DNA of 64,000 nucleotides from Streptomyces sp. NBC_01750 (GCF_035918095.1 NZ_CP109137.1:5210001-5274000), one strand, 5' to 3'. Positions 53,105 through 62,031 are shown, numbered from the stretch's first letter. Numbers and translations: made by a program. Notes: generated by a model not told the origin, from the sequence alone.

Positions 53105-55784
53105 CCGCCCGGGAGGCGTAGGCGCGGACGTCCGCGTCCGGGTCGGTGACCGCGGTGGCGAGTGCGGCGCGGGCGTCCTCGCGGGCGGAGTGCTTGAGCA
53201 GGGCCAGCACGGCCTGCTTCCGGACATCGGCGTTCGGGTCGCCGACGGCCTTGGCCAGGGCGGGCACGGCCACTTCCGGATCCGCCGCGCCCAGCGCGGT
53301 GGCGGCTCCCGCGCGGACCTGCCAGGACGGGCCGGCCAGCGCGGTGACGGCCGCGACGGCGTACGGCGCGGGGCAGCCGGCGGTGGCGAGCGCGGCGAGT
53401 GCCGCCGCGCGGACGAGGATGTCCGGGTCCTGGACCAGGGGCTCCAGGGCCTCCGGGTCGTTCAGGCTGCGCGCCACGGCGACGCGGACCTCGCGGGCGG
53501 GGTCGGTGGTGGCGCGGGCGACGACATCGAGGGCGTCCACCGACACCAGAGCGCGTACGGCCTCGATGCGCACCTCGATGTCCGGGTCGTCGAGCGTACG
53601 GGCATAGGAGGCGGCGTCGCCCAGGCGCAGCGCGCGCAGCACATCGAGCGCGGCGGCCCGGACCTGAGGGTCGTCGTTGCCGAGCGCCCCGGTGAGGCTC
53701 CGGGACAAGTCGGGCTCCGGGGGCAGGACTTCGACGAGCTCGCGCAGGGATGCCGCGGCGGCGGTGCGGACGCCGGGGTCCGAGTCCGCGAGTGTCGCGG
53801 CGAGCGCCGGGCCGGTACCCGGCGGGACGGTCTCGGTGAGTGCGGCGATCGCGGCGCGGCGCACGGCAGGGTCCGGGTCGGTCAGGAAGGGACGCAGCTG
53901 GGGGAGTTCGGGCTCCTCCTCGGCGAGGCCGAGAAGCTCCAGGATCCGGGGCGAGTGGGAGGCGTCGACGGCGTCCTGCCGGACCGGGGCGCGGACGCCG
54001 GAGCCGACCGGCGCGATGTCCCGGGGGCCCGCCGTGGCGACCTGTTCCGCCTGGACCTCGCCGAGGTGGCGTGATGCACCGCCGGTGGGGGCGTACTCCT
54101 CGATGGGGACGAGGTAGGGCGCAACCGGCCGCGCCGTGAACTCCATCGTCCCGGAAGAGGATTTGCGCAGGTCCAGGTGGTGCAGCCAGTCCTCGTCGTC
54201 GCGCTGCGGATGGTCCGTACGTTCGTGGTAGAGGCCCCAGCGGGACTCCGTACGGGCGAGGGAGGAGCGGGCCGCCATCTCGGCGCAGTCGCGGATGAAG
54301 GTGACCTCGGCGCAGCGCATCAGCTCGTGCGGGGTCTCGGCACCCATCTCCGCGATCTCGCCGCGCATCCGCTCGAAGTGGTCCACGGCGAGGGAGAGCC
54401 GGGCGCCGGACTTGGGCGGGGCGACGTAGTCGTTCACGAAGCGGCGGAGTTTGTACTCGACCTGCGGCTGGGGCGGTCCTTCCGGGTTGCGCAGCGGCCG
54501 GTAGATCAGTTCGTGGGCGTCGCGCAGCTGGTCTGCGGGCAACTCGCCCTCGTAAGCCCGGTACTGGGACGCGTCGGCGCCCGCCAGATCGCCGAAGACA
54601 AAGGCGCCGATCATGTAGTTGTGCGGGACGCAGGCCAGATCACCGGCGGCGTACAGACCGGGCACGGTGGTGCGGGCGTGGTCGTCGACGCGTACGCCCG
54701 AGGCCGAGTGGCCGCCGCACAGGCCGATCTCCGAGATGTGCATCTCGACGTCGTGGGTGCGGTAGTCGTGGCCGCGGTTCGCGTGGAAGGTGCCGCGGGT
54801 GGGGCGTTCGGTGGAGTGCAGGATGCCTTCGAGCGCGCTGATGGACTCCTCGGGAAGGTGGCTGAGCTTGAGGTAGACCGGGCCGCGGTCGGAGGCGAGT
54901 TCGTTCGCGAACTCGGCCATCATCTGGCCCGACCAGTAGTCGGAGTCGACGAAGCGCTCGCCGTGCCGGTTGACCTGGTAGCCACCGAAGGGATTGGCGA
55001 CGTAGGCGCAGGCCGGGCCGTTGTAGTCCTTGATCAGCGGGTTGATCTGGAAGCACTCGATGCCGGTGAGCTCGGCGCCCGCGTGGTAGGCCATGGCGTA
55101 ACCGTCACCGGCGTTGGTGGGGTTCTCGTACGTGCCGTAGAGATAGCCGGAGGCGGGGAGTCCGAGACGGCCGCAGGCGCCGGTGGCGAGAATCACCGCG
55201 CCCGCTCGTACCTTCACGAACTCGCCCGTACGGGTGTTGAAGCCGGCGGCTCCGACGGCCTTTCCCCCGGCGGTGAGGACCCGTACCGGCATCACCCGGT
55301 TCTCGATCCGGATGCGTTCGCGCATCTCGCGGCGGCGCAGCTGCCGGTAGAGGACCTTCTTGACGTCCTTGCCCTCGGGCATGGGCAGTACGTACGACCC
55401 GGAGCGGTGCACCTGGCGGACCGCGTACTCGCCGTGTTCGTCCTTCTCGAACTTCACGCCGTACGACTCGAGTCGCTGGACCATGCCGAAGCCGCGGGTC
55501 GCCGTCTGACGGACGGTGGACTGGTCGACGATGCCGTCGTTGGCGCGGGTGATCTCGGCGACGTAGTCGTCGGGTTCGGCGCGGCCGGGGATCACGGCGT
55601 TGTTGACACCGTCCATGCCCATGGCGAGGGCGCCGGAGTGGCGTACATGCGCCTTCTCCAGCAGGAGGACGTCTCTGCCGTGCTCGGCCGCGGTGAGCGC
55701 CGCCATGGTGCCGGCCGTGCCGCCACCGATGACGAGGACGTCGCAGGTGAGCTCCTCGGCGTCGGAGAGAGCGGGAATCTGCAC
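53091..55784 (-). CDS. AprA/fumarate-reductase-like flavoprotein fused to nine HEAT repeats
   Basis: An 897-residue cytoplasmic fusion. Residues 1-570 are a succinate dehydrogenase/fumarate reductase/AprA-type FAD domain: VIGGGTAGTMAAL (about 17-29), AHVRHSGALAMGMDGVNN, VILATGACGRLG and PGLYAAGDLACVP. Residues about 620-897 hold nine HEAT units of about 31 residues, each with a D-P-D-x-x-V-R-x-x-A core. Last gene of an operon with an ABC transporter and an AprB-like ferredoxin, the likely electron partner. Substrate unknown; a sulfur or nitrogen oxyanion or imported organic compound is possible. The HEAT fusion is unusual for this enzyme family. Confidence 0.85.
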   Translation of the reverse strand: MQIPALSDAEELTCDVLVIGGGTAGTMAALTAAEHGRDVLLLEKAHVRHSGALAMGMDGVNNAVIPGRAEPDDYVAEITRANDGIVDQSTVRQTATRGFGMVQRLESYGVKFEKDEHGEYAVRQVHRSGSYVLPMPEGKDVKKVLYRQLRRREMRERIRIENRVMPVRVLTAGGKAVGAAGFNTRTGEFVKVRAGAVILATGACGRLGLPASGYLYGTYENPTNAGDGYAMAYHAGAELTGIECFQINPLIKDYNGPACAYVANPFGGYQVNRHGERFVDSDYWSGQMMAEFANELASDRGPVYLKLSHLPEESISALEGILHSTERPTRGTFHANRGHDYRTHDVEMHISEIGLCGGHSASGVRVDDHARTTVPGLYAAGDLACVPHNYMIGAFVFGDLAGADASQYRAYEGELPADQLRDAHELIYRPLRNPEGPPQPQVEYKLRRFVNDYVAPPKSGARLSLAVDHFERMRGEIAEMGAETPHELMRCAEVTFIRDCAEMAARSSLARTESRWGLYHERTDHPQRDDEDWLHHLDLRKSSSGTMEFTARPVAPYLVPIEEYAPTGGASRHLGEVQAEQVATAGPRDIAPVGSGVRAPVRQDAVDASHSPRILELLGLAEEEPELPQLRPFLTDPDPAVRRAAIAALTETVPPGTGPALAATLADSDPGVRTAAAASLRELVEVLPPEPDLSRSLTGALGNDDPQVRAAALDVLRALRLGDAASYARTLDDPDIEVRIEAVRALVSVDALDVVARATTDPAREVRVAVARSLNDPEALEPLVQDPDILVRAAALAALATAGCPAPYAVAAVTALAGPSWQVRAGAATALGAADPEVAVPALAKAVGDPNADVRKQAVLALLKHSAREDARAALATAVTDPDADVRAYASRAVTPA

Positions 55785-55795
55785 GGTCGTGCCTT

Positions 55796-56578
55796 TCAGT
55801 CGGTGGTGTTGCTGCCGAGGGATTCAAGGACCTCGCGGCGCAGCGCGACGGTGGAGGGGTCGGAGTGCGCGGCCCGCTCGCGCGGCTTCGGCACGCCGAG
55901 GACGCGGCCGGTGCCGAGGAGGGCTACGCGGTCGCCGAGGAAGAGAGCCTCGTCCACGTCGTGCGTGACGAAGACGACGGTGGCGCCGGTGCCGCGCAGC
56001 ACCTCGACGAGCAGCTGCTGCATCCCGGCCCGGGTCTGCGCGTCGAGCGCCCCGAAGGGCTCGTCCATCAGCACGGCCCGCGGCTCGGCGGCGAGGGCAC
56101 GCGCGAGCTGGACGCGCTGCCGCTGCCCGCCGGAGATCCGGTGCGCGAGCTTGGACCCGTGCCCGTCCAGCCCGACGCGCGCCAGCCACGCCTCGGCGCG
56201 ACGGCGACGCTCGGCACGCGGAACACCCTTGATCGCGAGGGGCAGTTCGACATTGGACCGGACGGTGCGCCAGGGGAGCAGCGCATCCTCCTGGAAGACC
56301 AGAGCCCGTTCGGCGTGGGGGGCGGTGATGGGGGCGCCGTCCTGTTCGACCTTCCCGCCTCGCGCGGGGAGGAGCCCGGCGAGGGTGCGCAGCAGGGTGG
56401 ACTTCCCGCAGCCGGAGGGCCCGACGACGGTCAGGATCTCCCCGGACACGATGTCGAGATCGAGCCCGTCGAGGACGGTGGCTCCGGGGCGGCCGAGGGC
56501 AACGCGGGAGAGTGTGAGGCGGGCGCCGCGGGGTGAGGTTTTCGTGGCGGGGGAGAGCGTGTGGGAGGGGGTGGTCAT
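55796..56578 (-). CDS. ABC transporter ATPase (SsuB/TauB/NrtD type)
   Basis: 260 residues. Walker A GPSGCGKST, Q-loop VFQEDALLPW, signature ISGGQRQRVQLARAL, Walker B AVLMDEPFGALD and switch His VFVTHDVDEA are all intact. Energises uptake of the substrate bound by the lipoprotein two genes upstream. AAGGAGG precedes its ATG, and six GCAC units lie just before that site. It ends 11 bp before the flavoprotein start. Confidence 0.9.
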   Translation of the reverse strand: MTTPSHTLSPATKTSPRGARLTLSRVALGRPGATVLDGLDLDIVSGEILTVVGPSGCGKSTLLRTLAGLLPARGGKVEQDGAPITAPHAERALVFQEDALLPWRTVRSNVELPLAIKGVPRAERRRRAEAWLARVGLDGHGSKLAHRISGGQRQRVQLARALAAEPRAVLMDEPFGALDAQTRAGMQQLLVEVLRGTGATVVFVTHDVDEALFLGDRVALLGTGRVLGVPKPRERAAHSDPSTVALRREVLESLGSNTTD

Positions 56579-56597
56579 GGGTTACGCCTCCTTGTAC

Positions 56598-56621
56598 GTG
56601 CGTGCGTGCGTGCGTGCGTGC
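56598..56621 (-). repeat. Tetranucleotide tract, six GTGC/GCAC units
   Basis: Six perfect GTGC units (plus strand) between the permease and ATPase genes, ending about five bases before the ATPase ribosome-binding site on the minus strand. Possible slippage site. Confidence 0.85.
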
Positions 56622-56660
56622 GGAGTAGGGGTGCGGGTGGGGGCGCCTGCGGTGGGCCAC

Positions 56661-56704
56661 GGGGCTTCGCCCCGGACCCCGCGCCTCAATCGCCGGCGGG
56701 GCTG
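56661..56704. repeat. Interspersed Streptomyces intergenic repeat
   Basis: GGGGCTTCGCCCC hairpin, GGACCCCGC, then CTCAATCGCCGGCGGGGCTG. I recognise this from memory as a common Streptomyces intergenic element that often ends genes. Here it codes the last permease residues SPAGD and stop, and can act as a terminator. Confidence 0.6.
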
Positions 56705-57546
56705 ACATGTCCGGGAAGGGGCGGGGTGGGGGAAATCCCCCGGGCCCGCCGGACCTTGGGCACCGGCTCCGCGTGTTCCGTCCGCGGGAGCCACCGCGTC
56801 ACCCGGCGCCCCGCCAGCTCCACCGCCGTCGAGGTCAGCCAGCCCAGCACGCCGATCGTCGCCATGCCGACGAACACGCCCGGATAGTCGACCACCGTGT
56901 AGTCCTGCCAGGTGCGGTAACCCACCCCGTACTCACCGGAGATCATCTCCGCCGAGATCACACAGATCCACGAGACGCCGATGCCCACCGAAAGCCCGCC
57001 GAGGATCCCGGGGAGCGCCCCCGGCAGGACCACCGAGCCCAGCACACGCCACCTGCCGCCGCCCATCGTGAGGACCGCCTCCTCCCAGACCGGGGTCAGG
57101 GCGCGCACCGCGTGGCGGGTCGAGACCATGACCGGGAAGAACGCCGCGGTGAAGGTGATGAAGACGATGCCCTGCTCATTGCTGGGGAAGAGCAGGATCG
57201 CCACCGGCACCAGGGCGATCGCCGGGATGGGTCGCAGCACCTCCAGGACCGGGCCGAGCAGGTCCGCCGCCAGGCGGGAGCGGGCGACGGCCGTGCCGAT
57301 GGCCACACCCGCGACCGCCGCCAGCGCGAAACCGGTGACGATACGGGTGAGGCTGTCGGTCAGGTCCTGCCAGTACGGGCCGCTGCCGATCCGCTCCCCG
57401 AACTCTCGCGCGACGTCCACAACCGTCGGGAACTGCTCGAAACGCAGCCACACATTCACATCGAACGCGGTCAGCAGCTGCCACAGGCCGAGCGCGGCGG
57501 CAAGCGAGAGGGCGCGCAGGGCGTACCGGGGCCATGCGGTGTTCAT
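56686..57546 (-). CDS. ABC transporter permease (SsuC/TauC type)
   Basis: 286 residues, six predicted membrane helices. The ATPase-contacting loop is WEEAVLTMGGGRWRVLGSVVLPGALPG in two halves near residues 155-182, with the EAA-type glycine. Start codon overlaps the stop of the lipoprotein gene (ATGA at 57546-57543). A 107-bp gap with a repeat and a tetranucleotide tract separates it from the ATPase gene. Confidence 0.9.
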   Translation of the reverse strand: MNTAWPRYALRALSLAAALGLWQLLTAFDVNVWLRFEQFPTVVDVAREFGERIGSGPYWQDLTDSLTRIVTGFALAAVAGVAIGTAVARSRLAADLLGPVLEVLRPIPAIALVPVAILLFPSNEQGIVFITFTAAFFPVMVSTRHAVRALTPVWEEAVLTMGGGRWRVLGSVVLPGALPGILGGLSVGIGVSWICVISAEMISGEYGVGYRTWQDYTVVDYPGVFVGMATIGVLGWLTSTAVELAGRRVTRWLPRTEHAEPVPKVRRARGISPTPPLPGHVSPAGD

Positions 57547-58898
57547 GACGCCGACGCCCGCTTCAGCGCATCGGCGTACGGAACGGTACGGGCGTTCGGG
57601 TGCGCCGCGACATACGCGGCGGCCGTGGACGGCGCGACGAAGGGCCGCAGTGCCGTGCCGTCCGCCACCCACACCGCCTTGTCGGCGAACCAGAGCGTTC
57701 CGGTGGTGGCGTCGGGGACGTACGCCGCCCGGACCGCGTCCCGATGGGCGGAGACATGACGCAGCAGCTCCGCAGGGGAGTTGAAGGACTGCGTGACGGT
57801 CTTGCCCGTCAGCCACACCTCGCTTCTCGCGGCCGCGGACGTGGCGCCGAGTGCCTTCGCGTAGCCGTCGCCGTACGCCCGCTTCACATACTGGTCGTCG
57901 ACGAACGCGTCCACATCCACGTCGCCCACCAGCTTCGCCGACTTCAGCACCGGCACGTCCTTCTTCAGGGCGTCCACCAGCCGCGGCTTGATCGTCGGGT
58001 CGAAGGTGGCGATGCCGTTGGCGCCGTTGTAGAGGTAGACCACCTCGGCCGGCAGCCCGGTCGCCTTCGCCACCGACTCCGCGGCCGCCACCGGGTGCGC
58101 GCGCAGATACTCCGTCGCGTCGGCCTGCGCCCGCAGGAAGTCCTCGAGCAGCGCGGGCCGCTTCTTCGCGAAGTCCTCGCGCGCGGTGACCCCGTGGAAC
58201 GTCGGCAGGTTCAGCTCCGCCCCGTCGTACAGCGCCTTCGCCCTGCCCTGGAACGCGAGCAGCCCCGGCCACGCCACGAACTGCGAGAGCGCGTCCACGC
58301 TGCCCGCCTGCAGTGCCGAGGCACCCACCGCAGGCTGCTGGTTGAGCTTGCGGATGTCCTTCTCCGGGTCGATGTCCGACCGCTGCAGCGCCCGTACGAG
58401 CGTGCCGTCGGCCGCCGAACCGACACTCGTCGACACCTTCTTGCCGCGCAGATCCTTCAGCGATGCCGCCTTCGAATCCGGTGCCGTCACCACCGTGTTG
58501 AGGCCGCCGCGCAGGTTGTAGCCGGTGACCGAGACCAGCCGCGTCGGCCGGTTCAGCTGTTTGCCGCGGGCCGCGTTGATCAGCAGCGGGAAGTCGCCCA
58601 TCGAGCCGATGTCGATCTTTCCGGCGGTCATCTGGGCGGTGATCGGCGCGCCCGTGGCGTAGTCCTGCCACTTGACCTTGTAGGTGACGCCGTCACGCTT
58701 GCCGCGTGCGGCGAGCTCACGCTCGAAGTAGCCGAGCGACCGGAGCAGCGTGCCGGCCGTGACGGTGTTGATGGTCTTGGACTGGTAGCCGACGGTCACC
58801 GTGACCGTGCCGGAGTCGCCCGCGTTCGCCTCGCCGCCGCAGCCGGTGAGCGGCAGCAGCAGGGTGGCGGCGAGGAGCGCAACTGGCTTGCGTGACAT
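57543..58898 (-). CDS. ABC transporter substrate-binding lipoprotein with NosL-like C-terminal region
   Basis: 451 residues. Lipobox LLPLTGC gives C20. Residues about 35-345 form an SsuA/TauA/NrtA-like binding protein (VTVGYQSKTINTVTAGTLLR, IDIGSMGDFPLLINAARG, SVGSAADGTLVRAL). The last 95 residues are an addition: AYVPDATTGTLWFADKAVWV, then RPFVAPSTAAAYVAAHP, which resembles NosL domains in pattern but lacks obvious copper-binding Met/Cys. Starts 24 bp after the ferredoxin gene. Substrate unknown; sulfonate-like compounds are the commonest for this class. Confidence 0.8.
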   Translation of the reverse strand: MSRKPVALLAATLLLPLTGCGGEANAGDSGTVTVTVGYQSKTINTVTAGTLLRSLGYFERELAARGKRDGVTYKVKWQDYATGAPITAQMTAGKIDIGSMGDFPLLINAARGKQLNRPTRLVSVTGYNLRGGLNTVVTAPDSKAASLKDLRGKKVSTSVGSAADGTLVRALQRSDIDPEKDIRKLNQQPAVGASALQAGSVDALSQFVAWPGLLAFQGRAKALYDGAELNLPTFHGVTAREDFAKKRPALLEDFLRAQADATEYLRAHPVAAAESVAKATGLPAEVVYLYNGANGIATFDPTIKPRLVDALKKDVPVLKSAKLVGDVDVDAFVDDQYVKRAYGDGYAKALGATSAAARSEVWLTGKTVTQSFNSPAELLRHVSAHRDAVRAAYVPDATTGTLWFADKAVWVADGTALRPFVAPSTAAAYVAAHPNARTVPYADALKRASAS

Positions 58899-58921
58899 GG
58901 GAGTTCGTGCCTCTCGGGGCT

Positions 58922-59149
58922 TTACCGCAGCAGATAGGGCATGTTGACCGTGACCGCGTCCGTGGGACACCGGGCCGCGCACGGGCCGCAGTACCAGCAC
59001 TCGTCGACGTGCATAAAGGCCTTGCCGCTGTCCGGGTTGATCGCGAGGGAGTCGAGCGGGCACATGTCGACGCAGAGGGTGCAGCCGTCGATGCACTTCG
59101 ACTCGTCGATGGTCACGGGCACGTCGGCGCGCTGGGGGGCCAGAGGCAT
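58922..59149 (-). CDS. AprB-like 2[4Fe-4S] ferredoxin
   Basis: 75 residues with two cluster motifs: CIDGCTLCVDMCP and CWYCGPCAARCP. The D-E-C-W-Y-C-G-x-C form of the second motif is typical of the AprB family, the electron-transfer partner of AprA. Since the same operon ends with an AprA-like flavoprotein, the two very likely work as one redox enzyme. ATG at 59149 after GGAGA. Lies 61 bp downstream of the GntR gene. Confidence 0.9.
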   Translation of the reverse strand: MPLAPQRADVPVTIDESKCIDGCTLCVDMCPLDSLAINPDSGKAFMHVDECWYCGPCAARCPTDAVTVNMPYLLR

Positions 59150-59210
59150 GGCTGTCTCCAGGAAAGGGGTGCGGGTGAAGGGCGTACGGGCAAAGCCGTG
59201 CGGGTGAGGG

Positions 59211-59978
59211 TCAGACGCAGCGGTGGAGCAGCCCGCTCATGGTGATGCGGTCGCCGCGGAAGCGGATGAACTCCAGGTCCACGGGCCGTCCGTCGGAGAG
59301 ATGGGTGAGTCGTTCCAGCATGAGTACGGCCGTGCCGCGCGGGGCTTCGAGTACGGCGGCGGAGTGCGCGTCGGCGTTGACGGCCTCCAGAGTGATCTCG
59401 GCCGTGCCCAGCGGCTGCCCGGTGAGCGTTTCGAGCAGCCGGAACACATCGGTGTGCTCCAGGTCGCAGCCGAGCAGACCGCTGCCGATGTCCATCGGGA
59501 TGTAGGTGAGGTCGAGGGAGAGCGGCAGGCCGTTCAGCCGGCGCAGCCGCTCGATGCAGAGCACGTCGGTGTGCTCCGTGAGGCCGAGCCGCCGGGCCAC
59601 GGGTGCGGGCGCGGCGACCGGACCGACCGTACGGACTTCGTTGGTGACGTCGCCGTGTTCGTGCAGGGTTTCGGCGAGGCCCTGCAGTCGGTCGAGGCCG
59701 TGCGAGTACTTCTCGGACACCACGACGGTGCCGACACCCGGCTGTCGTTCGACCAGCCCTTCCGTGCGCAGCAGATCCAGGGCTTGCCTGACCGTGTTGC
59801 GGGACACGCGGTAGTCGTCGCCGATCGCGCCTTCCAGCGGCAGTACGCCGCCGGGGAAGCCACCGGTGCGCACCTGGTGGCGCAGCAGATCGGCGAGCTG
59901 CCGCGCCTGGTCCGCGCGCAGCCGCCGCCGTCGGGCGGCGGCGACCGGCACGGTGTGCTCACGGATACGTTCGGGCAT
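59211..59978 (-). CDS. GntR-family regulator with UTRA domain
   Basis: 255 residues: N-terminal winged helix (YRVSRNTVRQALDLLRTEGL at about residues 54-73, then GVGTVV) and a C-terminal UTRA ligand domain (VLCIERLRRLNGLPLSLDL, VLMLERLTHL). The ATG at 59978 is seven bases after a TATGGT -10 box, so the transcript is probably leaderless. It heads the ferredoxin/ABC/flavoprotein operon on the same strand and probably controls it in response to the imported compound. Confidence 0.9.
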   Translation of the reverse strand: MPERIREHTVPVAAARRRRLRADQARQLADLLRHQVRTGGFPGGVLPLEGAIGDDYRVSRNTVRQALDLLRTEGLVERQPGVGTVVVSEKYSHGLDRLQGLAETLHEHGDVTNEVRTVGPVAAPAPVARRLGLTEHTDVLCIERLRRLNGLPLSLDLTYIPMDIGSGLLGCDLEHTDVFRLLETLTGQPLGTAEITLEAVNADAHSAAVLEAPRGTAVLMLERLTHLSDGRPVDLEFIRFRGDRITMSGLLHRCV

Positions 59979-59985
59979 GCGTCGG

Positions 59986-59991
59986 ACCATA
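59986..59991 (-). promoter_or_regulatory. -10 box for the leaderless GntR operon transcript
   Basis: TATGGT on the minus strand, seven bases before the GntR ATG; no ribosome-binding site is visible. Confidence 0.45.
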
Positions 59992-60109
59992 CCGACGCTG
60001 TGTCGACGGTGGTGTTGCCAGAGTGTTGCGCCACTCAAGGCGTCACGACGCACCGCTCTGACCTGCATGTTTGTGGGGGGAGTGGAAAGATCTGCCACCC
60101 CGGGGGGCG

Positions 60110-60802
60110 TCAGTCGCCGCCGCCCCCGTCGCCGCCGCTCCCGCCGTCGCCCCCCAAGCCGCCACCGCTGCTGCTCGACTGCTTGTCCTGCTGTACGGCG
60201 CGGTGCACCGCGTACGGCGCCCACTCCTCCCGTACGAGAGCGCGCAGCGCCCCTCGCGCCCGCCAGGACCGGAATCGCGGATTCAGCACCCCGGCAAGAC
60301 CGATCGCCAAGGTGAAGGCGGCGAGCAGCCGGCCGCGGCGGTCCGGGAAGCCGGCCGACACCGACGCGGCGTAGCGCCCCCGCACCGGCGCCGACCAGTC
60401 CTCGGCCGCCGCCGGGTAGCGGTGGTACGGGATGAGACCCAGGAGACGGCGGGTCTCCACCCGCAGCGCACCACGTCCCACCAATTGGTGCAGGCACAGC
60501 TCCTCGACCTCACGCCCGGTGCGCCTGACCCAGGGCCGGGCGCGTATGCCGTCGCCGAACCGGCTCTTGCCCGGGGCCGGGAGGCTCGCCAGGATCTGCG
60601 CCGACAGCCGGTCCTGCGGCGGCAGTGGGTTGACCACCGTCACCCGGCCGTGTGCCTCGGCGACCCTGCCCTGGAGCTCGAGCTCGGCCAGGACGGCGCC
60701 GGCCAGCCCGTACTGCAGATAGCGCCGCCCGCAGTGCCGGCGGCCCGTCACCGGGTCGAGGGCAAGCAGCAACAACTCCTCGGGCAGGGTGAGTTCGGTC
60801 AT
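60110..60802 (-). CDS. GOLPH3/VPS74 (GPP34) family protein
   Basis: 230 residues. TLPEELLLLALDPVTGR at the start and the helical RLGGAVLAELEL-like segment (here LQYGLAGAVLAELELQGRV) mark the GPP34 fold, which in eukaryotes binds phosphatidylinositol-4-phosphate at the Golgi; the bacterial role is unknown. The tail is Gly/Asp/Ser-rich. Its ATG overlaps the fumarylacetoacetase stop (ATGA), so the two are co-transcribed. Confidence 0.85.
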   Translation of the reverse strand: MTELTLPEELLLLALDPVTGRRHCGRRYLQYGLAGAVLAELELQGRVAEAHGRVTVVNPLPPQDRLSAQILASLPAPGKSRFGDGIRARPWVRRTGREVEELCLHQLVGRGALRVETRRLLGLIPYHRYPAAAEDWSAPVRGRYAASVSAGFPDRRGRLLAAFTLAIGLAGVLNPRFRSWRARGALRALVREEWAPYAVHRAVQQDKQSSSSGGGLGGDGGSGGDGGGGD

Positions 60803-62031
60803 TGCCCGATGCTCGGTACGATCCGTCCGGTCACTTCGCCCAGGCCCACCCGTACGCCGTCCGGGCCCGGCGCCCAGGCGGTCATGGTCACCACATCGCC
60901 GTCCTCCAGGAAGGTCCGCTTTCCCTCCGGCAGTTCGAGCGCGTCCCGGCCGTTCCAGGTGAGCTCGAGCAGCGAGCCGCGCTGGTGGACGTCGGGGCCG
61001 CTGACCGTGCCGGAGCCGAAGAGGTCTCCCGTGCGGAGCGAGGCGCCGTTGACCGTCATATGGGCCAGCTGCTGGGCGGCCGTCCAGTACATGGTGGCGA
61101 ACGGCGGCTCGGCGACCACATGGCCGTTGATCGCCACCGTGATGCGCAGGTCGAAGCCGCCCGGCTCCTCCTCGGCGGAGTCGTCGAGATAGGGGAGCAG
61201 ATCGAAGTCCCTGACGGGCGCGGGGGCCCTGGCCGCGTCCAGGGCCTCGAGCGGCGTCACCCAGGCGGATACGGACGTGGCGAAGGACTTTCCGAGGAAC
61301 GGGCCGAGCGGGACGTACTCCCAGGCCTGGATGTCGCGCGCCGACCAGTCGTTGAGGAGCGAGAGCCCGAAGACATGGTCGCGGAAGTCGCCGAGTGCGA
61401 CCGGCCTGCCCGTCTCGGAGGGGGTGCCGACGAGGAAGCCGACCTCGGCCTCGATGTCGAGCTTCACTGACGGGCCGAAGAGCGGCGCGGCGTCGGCGGG
61501 GGTCTTGCGCTGGCCACAGGGGCGTATCACGTCCGTGCCGGAGACGACGACCGTGCCGGAGCGGCCGTGGTAACCGATCGGCAGATGCTTCCAGTTGGGG
61601 GTCAGTGCGTCCCCGTCCGGCCGGAAGATCTTGCCGACGTTGGTGGCGTGGTGCTCGCTCGCGTAGAAGTCGACATAGTCCGCGACGTCGTACGGGAGGT
61701 GCAGCGTGACCGAGCCGAGCGGGTGGAGCAGCGGTTCGATGTCCGGCCGGTGGGCGGGCACCGTGACCCAGGCGGTGAGCGCGCGGCGTACATCGCGCCA
61801 GGCGGTGCGGCCCGCGGCGAGCAGCGGATTGAGGCTCGGCCGGGCCAGCAGGGCGGCGTAGGGGGAGCCGAGGGCGTGCGCCGCCGCTCCCGCGTCGAGT
61901 ACCTGGTCGCCGATGCGGACGCCGAGCCGGCGGCGGTCGGGCTCGTCGGCGGTGGTGAAGACGCCGTACGGGAGGTTGTGCGGGCCGAAGGGATCGCCCT
62001 CGGCCAGATCGAGCGGGCTCTGCTCGGGCAT
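60799..62031 (-). CDS. fahA: Fumarylacetoacetase
   Basis: Final step of tyrosine/homogentisate breakdown: fumarylacetoacetate to fumarate and acetoacetate. 410 residues with the N-terminal SH3-like domain and the FAH domain. DYVDFYASEHHATNVGKIF carries the metal Asp and catalytic His; IEAEVGFLVG supplies metal Glu residues; SLLNDWSARDIQAWEY adds a metal Asp. Good full-length match. Neighbours are not tyrosine-catabolic genes. Confidence 0.95.
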   Translation of the reverse strand: MPEQSPLDLAEGDPFGPHNLPYGVFTTADEPDRRRLGVRIGDQVLDAGAAAHALGSPYAALLARPSLNPLLAAGRTAWRDVRRALTAWVTVPAHRPDIEPLLHPLGSVTLHLPYDVADYVDFYASEHHATNVGKIFRPDGDALTPNWKHLPIGYHGRSGTVVVSGTDVIRPCGQRKTPADAAPLFGPSVKLDIEAEVGFLVGTPSETGRPVALGDFRDHVFGLSLLNDWSARDIQAWEYVPLGPFLGKSFATSVSAWVTPLEALDAARAPAPVRDFDLLPYLDDSAEEEPGGFDLRITVAINGHVVAEPPFATMYWTAAQQLAHMTVNGASLRTGDLFGSGTVSGPDVHQRGSLLELTWNGRDALELPEGKRTFLEDGDVVTMTAWAPGPDGVRVGLGEVTGRIVPSIGQ

